Shown here piece by piece: positions 51,571 through 61,416 of a stretch of DNA of 64,000 nt. The position numbers and the translations under genes were made by a program. Positions within the stretch are counted from its first letter, which is position 1, and every line of letters begins with the position of its first letter. The DNA comes from Fibrobacterota bacterium (lineage in GTDB: Bacteria; Fibrobacterota; Fibrobacteria; UBA5070). The DNA lies in assembly GCA_016715065.1 (NCBI GenBank), contig JADKBN010000002.1, forward strand, positions 1-64,000. Reading direction: 5' to 3'. The notes under the pieces are model-generated. The model did not search any database. It had not been told where the DNA came from and was given only the letters and a program-made list of their open reading frames with translations.

Positions 51571-51601
51571 AGGGTCCTGCAACGCGATGTTGCAGGACCC
51601 T
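51571..51601 (-). terminator. Intrinsic terminator of the metallophosphoesterase gene
   Basis: A perfect 13-bp inverted repeat (AGGGTCCTGCAAC and GTTGCAGGACCCT) with a 5-base loop lies about 30 bases beyond the stop at 51630. On the minus strand it is followed by TTTTCC. Confidence 0.88.
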
Positions 51602-51629
51602 CGGCGGGGGAGCGGGGAAGTGCGACTTG

Positions 51630-54584
51630 TCAGTTTTTGAATAGCGTGTAGGTCCTGGCGAGGGAGCCGGAGCGCACCTTCACCAAGTAGATCCCGTTGG
51701 CGATGTGGGGCAGGGCGATGCTCATGCCGGAACTCTTGGTGTTCTGGCTGGCGATGCGGTTGCCGCGCAGATCCAGGACATCGACGGCGAGATCCGTGCC
51801 CTCGATGTTGCCTTCGACCAGGACCTTGCGCCCGTTGGCGGCGAAGGCGGCGCGCAGCGGGGGCGCATGGAAGGTGGAGGAGCCGATGGTGCTCATGCCG
51901 CCCTTGACGACCTTGAAGGCATCGAACAAGGTCGCGACTCCGGCGTCGTCGACCGTGTAGGTCTGGATGCCGATCGAATCGGTGGAGACGTGGATCTCGC
52001 TGAAGGTGGGCTCGCCGGTCTGACCGAACCGTCCGGTGAACAAGCTGAAGTAATTGGTCATTCCCAACTTCGCTTCGAGGGTGTCCATGGCGATCTTGTC
52101 GCGCGGTTCGTACTTCTTCCTGCCGGCCGAGTTGTTCAGGAAGTACAGCGTGCCGTTGTTCACGTCGAAGGTGCCGCCGAGCTTGCCCGTGAGGTTCGCG
52201 CGCGGGTCGGTCGCCACCGAGGTCTGGGCGGTCACGGCGCCAGCGACCAGCGACTTGTTCTTGATCGGCCCCATCACTTCGTAGATGTGGTCGTGGCCCT
52301 GGAGGGCCAGATCGATGTGCAAGGAGTCGAACAGGGGAGCCATCGAATCGCGGACGATCCTGCCGTCGGCATCGCTCTGGTGGCTCTGGCTTCCGGTGTA
52401 CATGGTCTTGTGGAAGTACGCGATGCGCCATTTGGTGTTCGGGTTTGCCAAGATCTGACGACCCATCCAGCCCTTGAGGGAATCCAGGACTCCGGGCTTG
52501 CTGTAATCCTCGTAGGAAAACGCCATGAACAGCGCATCGCCGTAGACGAAGGAGTAGATGCTGCCCGGAGTGGTGGACATCGCGCTGTCGAACGATGGGG
52601 TGGCGGTGTTGAAATGCTTGGAAAAGTTCTTGTTCAGGCTCTTGTCGTGGTTGCCAATGACCGGAACGAAGGGGAATTCGTTCCAGATGTCCTGCTGGGT
52701 CCGGAAGAACTGCTCGTACTCCCACTCGGAATTGGTGGATCCGGACGTTTCCACGAGATCGCCGGAAGACAGAATGAACCGGGCGTTCTTGTAGGTGGAG
52801 GTCGCCGCGTGGAGGGTCTTGGAGGAGATGGAGAACATCTCGTCGTTGTTGGCTTGGGGATCGGTGAAGTACAGAAACGAGAAAGGCGATTTGTCGCATC
52901 TGGCCGTGGTGAAATGGCCGATCGCGCTCCATGCGCCGGCCTTGCCCACGCGGTAGGAATAGGTGGTGTTCGCCTTCAGGTCCTTCGCGAGGACCTTGTT
53001 CACCGAGTAGCTTCGCTTGGAGTTGTTGGGGATTCCGGCGAGGAGGGAAAGCCCATTGCTCGAGACGTTGTAGTTGACGTCGTTCCAAGGTTCGGTCGAA
53101 GCTTCGATCAGCTTGCCGCTGCCGTTGATGCAATTGGTGTCGGTGGTCTTCGCGGCGAGCAGCTGCAATTTTTGACCGGAAACGTTCGCGTTGGTCAGCC
53201 AGTTGAAGGCCATGCGGGAAGCGGGATCGCCATGGAACGATGCCACGACGGCGAACGGACTCGACTTGGCTTGGAGGCGGGATATCGCTTCCTGCAGGTC
53301 TTTGGCGGCATCGACAGATCCCGTCCGCGCGAGCTTGGTCTTGGCGCGCAGGAGGAGAGTCCACGAAGGGATCGTGTAGTTGGAGTCCACCAAGGAGCTC
53401 GCCAGGGAAAGCAGCGAATCGTTGCTGGGCACGACCTTCAGTGACATGGTCTTGGATTCGCCCCAGGTGCTGGTCGCGAACTTGGTGGAATCTGGATTCC
53501 ATCGGACTTCGCGCACGGTCATGACAAGACTTGCCGAATCGATGCTGATCAGCTGGAACGACAACTTGGTCTCGTCGATCGCGGAGACGTTCCCCTTCAT
53601 GGGGGAATCGACCCGGAAGGTGGGAAGGGCCACGTCGTTGTCCGGACCTTTCCAGACGTAGAACTCGTTGGCGTTCTCGTTGCCGTGGAAGTAGGCGCGG
53701 ATGTTCTTGTGGGCCTTCAGGAACGCCGCGAAGCCGCGCATCTCGATGGTCGCCTCCTCGTCGATGGTCTTCGCGCCATCCTTGAGGTGTTCTTCAAGGA
53801 GATTCTCGAACTTGTCGGTGGCGTTGATGGTTCCCGCACCGTTGGGATTGGTCAGGTGCTTGGCTTCCACCGAGGGTTGGTCGTGCGTGAATAGCAAGAC
53901 CGGAGTCGATGCGGGAACGGAAGCGAGGTCCGATTCCATCCAGGCGCGGTTGGCGGAATCCGGCCAGATATTGACAAACATGAAATGGACCCCGCCGATA
54001 TCGCGGGAGTAATTCACCTTGTCGGTCGCGTAGTTGTAGGTGGCGTTGGTCTTCGGGACCGTGGGCTGCAGCATCCGGTTGTAGATCTCGACCATGGAGG
54101 TCGGATCGGTGTCGGGGATCATCTTGGCGTAGTACCCGATGGCGTTGGTCACATCGTGGTTGCCGGGAGACAGCAAGAAGGACGGCTTGGTCCCGGCGCG
54201 GCCGGAAAGGGTCAGGCTGTCGTTGTAGTCGCTCCAGAACTGCGACCATGAAGCGGAATCCGACTGGTAGGACTTGGACGAATCCATGCGGTTGGCGATG
54301 TCGCCGGTCTCGACCAGGTAGTCGATCGGACCGATCACGCCTTTGGCGAGCACGCCGGAATCGGCAGGCGCGGTCTTGGCGGAGAGCGCGTTGATCTGCC
54401 GGATCATGGCCCGGTTCACCGTTTGCGCGTTCACTTTGCTCGCTTGGTGGAATCGGGCGCGGGTGATGGCGTAGTGCGGGTCGGAGGTGTAGACCAGGTT
54501 GATGGTGCTGGCGGCATGGCTCTGGACGGCGAACGTGCCGACTAGGCCGGCCGCCATGGCAATCGCTGCAAATCGATGTTGCAT
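51630..54584 (-). CDS. Secreted protein with two metallophosphoesterase domains and T9SS-type C-terminal domain
   Basis: The 984-residue product starts after AAGGAG with a signal peptide (AAIAMAAGLVGTFAVQSHA). The first calcineurin-like domain (about 28-330) shows YTSDPHYA, ETGDIANRM, SPGNHDV, FTHDQPS and YFHGNENANEF. A FnIII-like segment of the purple-acid-phosphatase N-terminal type follows (about 440-570). The second catalytic domain (about 575-850) shows YFTDPQANNDE, SSGDLVETSG, VIGNHDKS, YFHKTMY and GHDHIYE. A T9SS-like C-terminal domain ends VKVRSGSLARTYTLFKN. It probably releases phosphate from organic esters outside the cell. The first domain has GNENANE where a GHxH motif would be expected, so it may be altered or inactive. 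Confidence 0.88.
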   Translation of the reverse strand: MQHRFAAIAMAAGLVGTFAVQSHAASTINLVYTSDPHYAITRARFHQASKVNAQTVNRAMIRQINALSAKTAPADSGVLAKGVIGPIDYLVETGDIANRMDSSKSYQSDSASWSQFWSDYNDSLTLSGRAGTKPSFLLSPGNHDVTNAIGYYAKMIPDTDPTSMVEIYNRMLQPTVPKTNATYNYATDKVNYSRDIGGVHFMFVNIWPDSANRAWMESDLASVPASTPVLLFTHDQPSVEAKHLTNPNGAGTINATDKFENLLEEHLKDGAKTIDEEATIEMRGFAAFLKAHKNIRAYFHGNENANEFYVWKGPDNDVALPTFRVDSPMKGNVSAIDETKLSFQLISIDSASLVMTVREVRWNPDSTKFATSTWGESKTMSLKVVPSNDSLLSLASSLVDSNYTIPSWTLLLRAKTKLARTGSVDAAKDLQEAISRLQAKSSPFAVVASFHGDPASRMAFNWLTNANVSGQKLQLLAAKTTDTNCINGSGKLIEASTEPWNDVNYNVSSNGLSLLAGIPNNSKRSYSVNKVLAKDLKANTTYSYRVGKAGAWSAIGHFTTARCDKSPFSFLYFTDPQANNDEMFSISSKTLHAATSTYKNARFILSSGDLVETSGSTNSEWEYEQFFRTQQDIWNEFPFVPVIGNHDKSLNKNFSKHFNTATPSFDSAMSTTPGSIYSFVYGDALFMAFSYEDYSKPGVLDSLKGWMGRQILANPNTKWRIAYFHKTMYTGSQSHQSDADGRIVRDSMAPLFDSLHIDLALQGHDHIYEVMGPIKNKSLVAGAVTAQTSVATDPRANLTGKLGGTFDVNNGTLYFLNNSAGRKKYEPRDKIAMDTLEAKLGMTNYFSLFTGRFGQTGEPTFSEIHVSTDSIGIQTYTVDDAGVATLFDAFKVVKGGMSTIGSSTFHAPPLRAAFAANGRKVLVEGNIEGTDLAVDVLDLRGNRIASQNTKSSGMSIALPHIANGIYLVKVRSGSLARTYTLFKN

Positions 54585-54763
54585 AAATCTCCTTTTTGTC
54601 GTTTTATGACAAACCGTATTCCGTCAGCTTTCCGGTGTGGAAAGCCTTGCGAGAGCGGTTGGTTCCAGGGCAAAAAGTGCGGCGGGCCTATTTCAGACCA
54701 ATTGATCCATCATTGCGCAGAGAATAAGCGGGGTTGCAGGTGGATGCCGCCTTGCCGGTCGCA

Positions 54764-55387
54764 TCATCGATCGTCGATGCCCTTGCCTGCCAAAATCTGC
54801 GGGATGCACTTTTCGATGCGGGATTGGCGGGTCTTGGCTTGCTTCGCCGCCGAAAAATGGAGCAGGTAGGCCTTGCGCCGGCCGGGAGTCAGGGCATCGA
54901 AGGCCTTTTTCAGGTCGGGCGAGCCGTCCAGCGTGGACTGGAACTCGGCCGGCACGGCAAATGCCGACACATCCTTGAGGGCCACCTTGGCCCCGGACTT
55001 CTCCAGTTCCACGGCGTCCCGCAGGAGCCTCTCGAGAGCGGATTCCCGCTTTCGGATGTCGGCGACGGCGGTGAAGCGCGCCAATCGAATGGATTGGGAG
55101 TTTTCGCCGGGCGCTTGGAGCAGGCTCGTGGGGTCCTTCAGCAGGGCGCCTTTGAAAAACGACAAGGCGCAGTTTTCCTTGAACGCGACCACCATCGCGA
55201 TGTTCTTTCCCTGGCTGGTGTAGCAGGGCATTCCCCACTTCAGCTCTTCGGTCAATCCGCACGAAAGGACGATACGCCGAAGCTCTTTAAGAGGCTCCGT
55301 CCAATAGTGGACCTTGCACTCGGGGGTTCCGCCCAAGGCGCAGCGCCCGCAGCCAATTTCCAGGTACTGGTCGATCTTTGGATTCAT
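54764..55387 (-). CDS. YdeI/OmdA-like DUF1801 family protein
   Basis: The 207-residue soluble protein has an N-terminal DUF1801-like fold (ELKWGMPCYTSQGKNIAMVV, FKENCALSFFKGALLKDP) and a C-terminal bacteriocin-protection (OmdA-like) region (FDALTPGRRKAYLLHFSAAK, QAKTRQSRIEKCIPQILAGK). Both blocks are the normal arrangement of this family. Biochemical function is unknown. Start at 55387 gives a full-length match. Confidence 0.85.
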   Translation of the reverse strand: MNPKIDQYLEIGCGRCALGGTPECKVHYWTEPLKELRRIVLSCGLTEELKWGMPCYTSQGKNIAMVVAFKENCALSFFKGALLKDPTSLLQAPGENSQSIRLARFTAVADIRKRESALERLLRDAVELEKSGAKVALKDVSAFAVPAEFQSTLDGSPDLKKAFDALTPGRRKAYLLHFSAAKQAKTRQSRIEKCIPQILAGKGIDDR

Positions 55388-55513
55388 GGTTCGAACCTCC
55401 GCTACGTCGGCAAGTTCAAACTACTCGGAAGAAGATGGCGATGCCATCCAGTCTTACCGGTGAACCGATCGAGCGCGATGTGCTACTGTTTATGAAACTC
55501 CGGAGATTTCCCG

Positions 55514-56830
55514 ATGATCCGATCTAGCGTTTGCGCGTTCGCCTTGGTCTCCCTTCCCTTGGCGCTTGTTGGCTGCGACAGCGGAGGATCCACCGCCGCA
55601 CCTCCTGCCGAGCCCAAGCCCCAGGCACGTTTGTTGGTGGACGAATCCTCCGACACGGTTCGCATCCGGCTGGATTCCAGCGCTCTCAAAGGCGTGGCCG
55701 TCCAGGCAGACCTGCGTGTGGGTGCCCACCCGTGGTCGCCGGATTCTGTCAGTCTGAGGAAGGTCTCCGACCACTGGGAACTGGTTCGCCTGCCCGACGG
55801 CCCCTGGCGCTTAGACGCCACCTTGCGCGATGGCACCGGGGCGGTCGTCGCGACGGGATCCAAATCGTTCGTGCGCGCCACCGCGTTCACCCTGTGTGGA
55901 CACAATCTGACGCTCGGCGAGTGGGTGGGCTTGCTGGGCGGGAATCTGGTGGTCGTGGCGGGCATGGACGAAGGGGCCCGCAGCGGACGCGACGTGGTCA
56001 AGGAGATCCTCGCGGCGATGGTGGTTTCTTCGCTGGATGCCGATCGGTTGTCCAAGTTGCAGAGGAGCTTTTCCAACGGGGTGTACAGCTACGGAGCCGA
56101 CCCGAGCCGGGTGGAAACCCGGTTCGCCTTCGTGGCGGCGCAGGCTTTCGGGCCGTACGCGGCGGGCGATACGATTCGGGAGAATGTCGCCAACACGTCG
56201 TCGTATGTGAAGAACATCGGCGTGAGTCTCACCAAAGGCGTGACGTGGGATCGCGGAGGACTCTTCGACTTGATTTTGGGGTCGGTGAGCTTCAGTGGGC
56301 GAACACCGAGCTTTTCCATCGATCCCACCCGCCTTTCCCTGACCCTGGCCACGCAGGCGCAAATCACCCGCCCCCGCAAGAAGGCGCGCGCGGTGGGAGA
56401 TTCCCTTGTGTACACGGAGCAGACTCCAGACTCGCTGCGGTTTCGGATCTCGCTGGTGCCCACTGCACTGCGGGCCTTGCAGAGCTCCATGGACGACGGC
56501 ACCCTGACCTTCAGCCACGATGGCACCACCTACAAGAGCGAGGCGGATGGCATGAGCCACACCTTCCATCACTCCAGCGTGCGGCTGTACAACGATTCGC
56601 TGGGTCTTGGGCAGTTCGATGGATCCTACCAGGTGAACGCCACAACCGGCGCCTTCAAGTACTACCAGCGTGGCGTCATTTCCAGCACCGCCGAACAATC
56701 CACGCTTTTTGCCTGCGACGAGGCTCTCAAGGACACCTTGGGTGTGGCTCACCACGCCAAGGATCTTTCCCACGGGTCGTTCGTCACTTCACGCGGTTTG
56801 GCCATTCCTTACGGATTGCAGCCGTTCTAG
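55514..56830 (+). CDS. Lipoprotein of unknown function
   Basis: The 438-residue product starts eight bases after GGAG and has the lipobox ALVGC, followed by a Ser/Pro/Ala-rich linker. The N-terminal 100 residues are beta-rich (VRIRLDSSALKGVAVQADLR), and the central part is mixed (NLVVVAGMDEGARSGRDVVK, TRFAFVAAQAFGPYAAGDTI). The C-terminal part has repeated beta strands (GTYKSEADGMSHTFHHSSV starts such a run). I recognise no family. It has a short inter-gene distance to a questionable small ORF. Confidence 0.75.
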   Translation: MIRSSVCAFALVSLPLALVGCDSGGSTAAPPAEPKPQARLLVDESSDTVRIRLDSSALKGVAVQADLRVGAHPWSPDSVSLRKVSDHWELVRLPDGPWRLDATLRDGTGAVVATGSKSFVRATAFTLCGHNLTLGEWVGLLGGNLVVVAGMDEGARSGRDVVKEILAAMVVSSLDADRLSKLQRSFSNGVYSYGADPSRVETRFAFVAAQAFGPYAAGDTIRENVANTSSYVKNIGVSLTKGVTWDRGGLFDLILGSVSFSGRTPSFSIDPTRLSLTLATQAQITRPRKKARAVGDSLVYTEQTPDSLRFRISLVPTALRALQSSMDDGTLTFSHDGTTYKSEADGMSHTFHHSSVRLYNDSLGLGQFDGSYQVNATTGAFKYYQRGVISSTAEQSTLFACDEALKDTLGVAHHAKDLSHGSFVTSRGLAIPYGLQPF

Positions 56831-56831
56831 G

Positions 56832-57056
56832 ATGATGAACGTCCCATCCCTCCTGTTTGCCGTGTGCCACATCGTGTTCGGCGCCTCCCTCGAACCGTTG
56901 ATCAGCACCGTATCGTCACCTGATATCACACGATTGGTGGCATTGGAACGACACCAACCCGAGTGTCGCTGGACGGGCCCGAAGTGGAACTCGATTCCTT
57001 GGCTTGGACGGATTTGCCGGTCGCCTCGCCCTAGCGACGTGCTTGCCAGAAAATGA
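56832..57056 (+). CDS. Questionable small ORF with signal-like N-terminus
   Basis: A 74-codon frame starts one base after the lipoprotein stop with a hydrophobic start (VPSLLFAVCHIVFGASL) that could be a signal peptide. No ribosome binding site is evident and the C-terminal part has no familiar pattern, so it may be non-coding or a remnant. Confidence 0.25.
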   Translation: MMNVPSLLFAVCHIVFGASLEPLISTVSSPDITRLVALERHQPECRWTGPKWNSIPWLGRICRSPRPSDVLARK

Positions 57057-57094
57057 CCGCCTGTGGGCGGAAAGCGAACCGACTAGGCCAGGAC

Positions 57095-59092
57095 TCAAGG
57101 ATTCGACGAGTCTTCCTCGTGGCGCAAGTGGGCCCATTTCTCGACATCCTTCGCGAGTTGTTCCTGTCGGAAGGGCTTGGGGATGACGCCGTCCATCTTG
57201 GCGGCGAGGCAGCGCATGTGGATGTCGGGCAACACGTCCGCCGTGAGCGCGATGATCGGTGTGGCCGCCGCCTGGCGACGCGTCGACGAGGTGTCCTCGC
57301 GCCAGGATCGGATCTTCAAGCTGGCTTCGAAACCGTCCAGCTCGGGCATGTGGCAGTCCATCAGGATCAGATTGAAGCAATGGTTCTCCAGGATCGCCAA
57401 CGCTTCCATTCCACCCGACGCTTCCTGCACCTGACAGCCCATTTTCACGAGTGATGCCTTGGCGACACGCAGATTCACGCGGTTGTCGTCGACCACCAGC
57501 ACCTTGACCGGACCCGCGTCGAAGGCCTTGAGTTGGCTGGTGGTGGGGTCCGATTCCCGGGCGGCGATCTGTGCCGGGAGGGTGAATGAAAACGTGGAAC
57601 CCACTCCCGCGGCGCTTTCCACCTCGATCTTGGTCCCCATCTGTTTCGCCAGGCCCTGGGCGATCGCCAGACCCAATCCGGTGCCGCCGTACCGGCGCCC
57701 GAGGCTGGAATCCAACTGGGTGAACTTCTCGAAAAGGCGGACGGATTCCGATGGAGCCATCCCGATGCCAGTGTCCTTGATCGAAAAGCGGATCCGGATT
57801 TCACCAGGCGCTCCGGTGCTTTCAGGAAGTCGGGCGACTTCCAGCCGCACTTCGCCTTTTTCGGTGAATTTGACGGCGTTGGAAACAAGAATGATCAAGA
57901 TCTGACGCAGTCGAGCGGCGTCGCCGAGAATGGATTCGGGCAAGTCCGGATCCAGGACGGTCGCCGTGGAGATTCCTTTTTCCGCGGCCTTGGATTGGAG
58001 GGTGCGACCCACTGCATTGACCGCGTTGCGGACAGAAAATGGCGCCTTGTCCAGCTCCAGTTTGCCGCCTTCGATCTTGAAGTAGTCCAGCGCGTCCTGC
58101 AATACGGCGGCCAAGTGGTCGCCGGATTCCAGGATGGTCTGGACGTGGTCGCGCTGTTCGGGGCCGAGGCTCGAGTCGAGCAGCAGTTGCGCAGGCACGA
58201 TCATGCCGTTGAGAGGGGTGCGGATCTCGTGGCTCATGGTGGCCAGGAATTCCGTCTTGACGCGTGGAACGACGCTTTCCGCTTGGCGGGCGCGATGGCG
58301 CCAAGCGAACCAGCCCTGGAACAGGAACGCAAGCCCCCAGGCGATCCAGAGAAACTGGACACCCCACAGGAGCAGGGCGGGGCGGATGATCGGTCCTTCC
58401 AACCAAATCCTGCCGATGTCGACCGTTCCGGAATCCGGGCCGTAATTGACATCCGGAGTGACGATATTGATGGTCGCCACGTCGTCCAGACGCACGGCTT
58501 GTTCGGAAATGGGAGTCTTGTTCTGCGCGATCCACCAACTGGTCAGGCGAAGGGTCTTCCAATCGATGGCCAGGTCGGTCCAGCCCGACTGCGGCTTGTA
58601 CTGGATTTCGCTGGGGACGATCAGTTTCCTGTCTTGGATGGTGCGGTTGGTGCTGATCCATACCCGGAACAAGGAGGAATCGACGATGTGGTGGCGGATC
58701 CTCACATGGAGCTTGTCAAAATTCTCGAAGTTGCGGAAGTCCTTGGGTGCGGCCGAATCGATCTGGAGGGCCACCCCAGCGAACGGGTAGGCGAACCCTG
58801 GCTTCAGTTGGAACTTGAATCTCCAGCCCGTGTCGGTCACGACCGCCTCTGCCGTGGATTCGCCTCGGACCTCCGCGTCGGTGAACGCATGGGGGTTCAG
58901 GTGCGCGGAGAGATCCACTTCCCGATGATTGAATTTCCAGGTAAAGACCGCAATGGCGATGGTCACGGTCAGCAACAGAGCGACATCGAAGCTCGTGCCT
59001 TTCCGAAACACGGAAGGCCGGAGGTTATGTGAGTCGTTTGCCACGCCAAAGGATCCTATTTGCGACGTTGCCCGGCAAGGGGGAGTTTCCAT
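57095..59092 (-). CDS. Hybrid sensor histidine kinase with carbohydrate-binding-like sensor and receiver domain
   Basis: The 665-residue protein (start 59092) has a membrane helix (VALLLTVTIAIAVFTW) and an external beta-sandwich of about 200 residues of CBM11/CIA30 style (FTDAEVRGESTAEAVVTD, FAGVALQIDSA, WTDLAIDWKTLRLTSWWI, GTVDIGRIWLEG). A second helix follows (LLWGVQFLWIAWGLAFLF), then HisKA with FLATMSHEIRTPLNGM, an ATPase domain (VSNAVKFTEKGE, DTGIGMAP, GGTGLGLAIAQGLAKQMG), and a C-terminal receiver with VLVVDDN, LILMDCHMPELDG and KPF. The sensor pattern parallels that of the membrane AraC protein at 39298-40476. It likely reports on extracellular glycans. No output gene is adjacent. Confidence 0.87.
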   Translation of the reverse strand: METPPCRATSQIGSFGVANDSHNLRPSVFRKGTSFDVALLLTVTIAIAVFTWKFNHREVDLSAHLNPHAFTDAEVRGESTAEAVVTDTGWRFKFQLKPGFAYPFAGVALQIDSAAPKDFRNFENFDKLHVRIRHHIVDSSLFRVWISTNRTIQDRKLIVPSEIQYKPQSGWTDLAIDWKTLRLTSWWIAQNKTPISEQAVRLDDVATINIVTPDVNYGPDSGTVDIGRIWLEGPIIRPALLLWGVQFLWIAWGLAFLFQGWFAWRHRARQAESVVPRVKTEFLATMSHEIRTPLNGMIVPAQLLLDSSLGPEQRDHVQTILESGDHLAAVLQDALDYFKIEGGKLELDKAPFSVRNAVNAVGRTLQSKAAEKGISTATVLDPDLPESILGDAARLRQILIILVSNAVKFTEKGEVRLEVARLPESTGAPGEIRIRFSIKDTGIGMAPSESVRLFEKFTQLDSSLGRRYGGTGLGLAIAQGLAKQMGTKIEVESAAGVGSTFSFTLPAQIAARESDPTTSQLKAFDAGPVKVLVVDDNRVNLRVAKASLVKMGCQVQEASGGMEALAILENHCFNLILMDCHMPELDGFEASLKIRSWREDTSSTRRQAAATPIIALTADVLPDIHMRCLAAKMDGVIPKPFRQEQLAKDVEKWAHLRHEEDSSNP

Positions 59093-59219
59093 TCGACGCA
59101 AGCCAAAAATGGGCCAAAAATTTGCCAAAATCGGCTTTTTGTGACGAAACGCCCTCGGATTCGGCCGCGCGCTCCTTGGAATCCGGCTGTCGTCGGGGGT
59201 TTCGACCAAGTCCGTGAGC

Positions 59220-59942
59220 TCACGCCGAGAAGTGCGTTCCGCTGGTTCTTTCGCGGAACATCCCCGCGACCCACCGCGCCACCACCACGGCAGCCTGTTG
59301 TACCGCCAGCCCTTGTTCGTGGATGTTGGAGATCACGTTGCGGTGGGCGTCCGTGCAGCCAGGGCGTGGCATCCAGCCCATGTAGGCGGAAAGGCTTCTG
59401 GAGGTGGACAGCCCCGGTCGCTCGCCCACCAGCATGACCACCACGGTCGCCTGTGCGAGGTCTCCCAGATGGTTCATCGCACCCACCCGCGCATTGCGAA
59501 CAAAAACCGGTCCGCGGACCGATCCCGGCTTCATGACTTCCAGCGACACCATCAAAGGGGGAAGCAGGATCGGGACTTGCGAAGCCACGGCGGCAGAAGA
59601 CAGTCCATCGGCAACGACCACCAACACATCGCAACCGCCCTTGCCCAGTGCTGCCACGGCTTGTTCGTCGCCAAGTCGGATGCGCCGGCCCAGATCGGGG
59701 CGCAGCAGATATTCGCGACGATCGGCCGAGCAGGTGCGCACCGACGCCACGCATCCCAACTGGTCCGGAAAATCCTCGGGCAGTTCGGTGAGTACCGCGT
59801 CGCGCGCCGCGGCATGGTCGGCGCGAAACAACAAAAGTTCCGCCGTGCGCGGTCTGGCCCCCGCCCGCCCGCGATCGATCCGCGCAGGGGTGAGGGTGGA
59901 CAGACCCGAAGCAAGTCTGATGGGCTGGGGATCGAGATCCAT
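59220..59942 (-). CDS. eutC: Ethanolamine ammonia-lyase small subunit
   Basis: The 240-residue product matches the small subunit: ARIDRGRAGARPRTAELLLF, FRADHAAARDAVL, RREYLLRPDLGRRI, LVVVADGLSSAAV, LVGERPGLSTSRSLSAYMGW and DAHRNVISNIH. With EutB it forms the adenosylcobalamin-dependent lyase converting ethanolamine to acetaldehyde and ammonia. It overlaps the eutB stop by one base (TGATG). No microcompartment genes are in the window. Confidence 0.94.
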   Translation of the reverse strand: MDLDPQPIRLASGLSTLTPARIDRGRAGARPRTAELLLFRADHAAARDAVLTELPEDFPDQLGCVASVRTCSADRREYLLRPDLGRRIRLGDEQAVAALGKGGCDVLVVVADGLSSAAVASQVPILLPPLMVSLEVMKPGSVRGPVFVRNARVGAMNHLGDLAQATVVVMLVGERPGLSTSRSLSAYMGWMPRPGCTDAHRNVISNIHEQGLAVQQAAVVVARWVAGMFRERTSGTHFSA

Positions 59943-61315
59943 CAGCGCACCAGGGGACGCTCGAAGATGCCGGGATCACCGGCCTCGGCGGTCAGGCGGC
60001 CTTCGCGCAGGATGCCCCTGGTTTCCATCCATCCGTTGAATTCCGGCGCCGGGCGGCGACCGAGCAGCTCGCGCAGGGCCGCCACGTCGTGGAAGCTGGT
60101 GGATTGGTAGTTGAGCATCACGTCGTCGGACATCGGAACCCCCATCACGAAATTGCAGCCCGCGGCCCCCAGGAGGATCAGGAGGTTCTCCAGATCGTTC
60201 TGATCGGCATCCATCGCGTTGGTGTGGCAGACATCCACGCCCATGGGAAGCCCGTGGAGCTTGCCCATGAAGTGGTCTTCCAGACCGGCGCGGATCACCT
60301 CGCGGCCGTCGAAGAGATATTCCGGCCCGATGAACCCGACGACCGTGTTGACAAGAAACGGCGAATAGCTGCGGGCCAGGCCGTGGCAGCGGGATTCCAT
60401 GGTGAGCTGGTCGATGCCGTGGTGGGAGTCGCTGGAAAGCTCCGAGCCTTGCCCGGTCTCGAAGTACAGCACGTGCTCCCCCAGATCGGTGCGTCCCGCG
60501 CGCACCGCGTCGTCGGCCTCAGACAGCATGGAAGGGCTGATCCCGAAGGACTCGTTTCCCGCCTGGCTTCCCGCGATGCTCTGGAAGACCACGTCGCAAC
60601 GCCCACCCCGCTCCAACGCCTTCAGCTGCGTTCCCACGTGCGCGAGCACGCACACCTGGGTAGGAACGGCCAGGTGGTCGTGAACAAATTCCGACACCCC
60701 GTTCATGGTGCGCTCCACCGATTCCACCGTGTCGTCGGCGGGATTGATCCCCACCAGGGCGTCGCCCACTCCGAACGAAAGTCCGTCGCGCACCGAAGCC
60801 AGGATGCCGGCCAGGTCGTCGACGGGATGGTTGGGTTGCAGGCGCGAGGAGAACGTGCCCGCAAGGCCGATCGTCGTGCGGTTGGTGGTTGCCACGCGCA
60901 GCTTGGAAGACGCGAGCACCAGGTCCATGTTCGACATGAGCCTCGCCACCGCCGCGATGGCTTCGCTGGTCAGGCCACGGCCCCAGCGCAGCGCGGTTTC
61001 TCCATCGGCTTCCAGGATCTTCTCCCGCAATCTGCCGATGGTCCAGTCGGAAGTCTCCTCGCGGGCGTGGGGATCAAGATTCGACAAAATCCGACTCGTC
61101 ACCCAGTCGCGAGATGCCTCCACCGCGGGTTGGTCCAGGAAAGCGGAGACCCTGACCTCGGAAAGGAGCATGCGCGCGGCCATGCGTTCCTGGGCCGTGT
61201 GGGCGGCCAGTCCGGCCAAGCGGTCACCCGCCTTGGGTTCGTTGGCGCGCGCCATCAGGTCGTAAAGACCGCGGAAGGCGAAATTCTTCCCGCGCAATGT
61301 CGTCTGGAGTTTCAT
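59942..61315 (-). CDS. eutB: Ethanolamine ammonia-lyase large subunit
   Basis: The 457-residue product has the full length and conserved blocks of EutB: FAFRGLYDLMARANEPKAGD, TIGLAGTFSSRLQPNHP, GDALVGINPADD, HETGQGSELS-like FETGQGSELS, GLPMGVDVCHTNAMDADQND, NFVMGVPMSDDVMLNYQSTS and FHD. It is the catalytic alpha subunit that binds ethanolamine and the cobalamin cofactor with EutC. The gene is directly upstream of eutC. Confidence 0.95.
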   Translation of the reverse strand: MKLQTTLRGKNFAFRGLYDLMARANEPKAGDRLAGLAAHTAQERMAARMLLSEVRVSAFLDQPAVEASRDWVTSRILSNLDPHAREETSDWTIGRLREKILEADGETALRWGRGLTSEAIAAVARLMSNMDLVLASSKLRVATTNRTTIGLAGTFSSRLQPNHPVDDLAGILASVRDGLSFGVGDALVGINPADDTVESVERTMNGVSEFVHDHLAVPTQVCVLAHVGTQLKALERGGRCDVVFQSIAGSQAGNESFGISPSMLSEADDAVRAGRTDLGEHVLYFETGQGSELSSDSHHGIDQLTMESRCHGLARSYSPFLVNTVVGFIGPEYLFDGREVIRAGLEDHFMGKLHGLPMGVDVCHTNAMDADQNDLENLLILLGAAGCNFVMGVPMSDDVMLNYQSTSFHDVAALRELLGRRPAPEFNGWMETRGILREGRLTAEAGDPGIFERPLVR

Positions 61316-61416
61316 CCGACTCAGAAGAAAGCAATGCCGGTGCCGGATTCGATGGCAGCCTTGTTTCGGAGGATTTCAGGCGTGTTTCATCCAATCGCAG
61401 ACAATTCCACGGCCTG

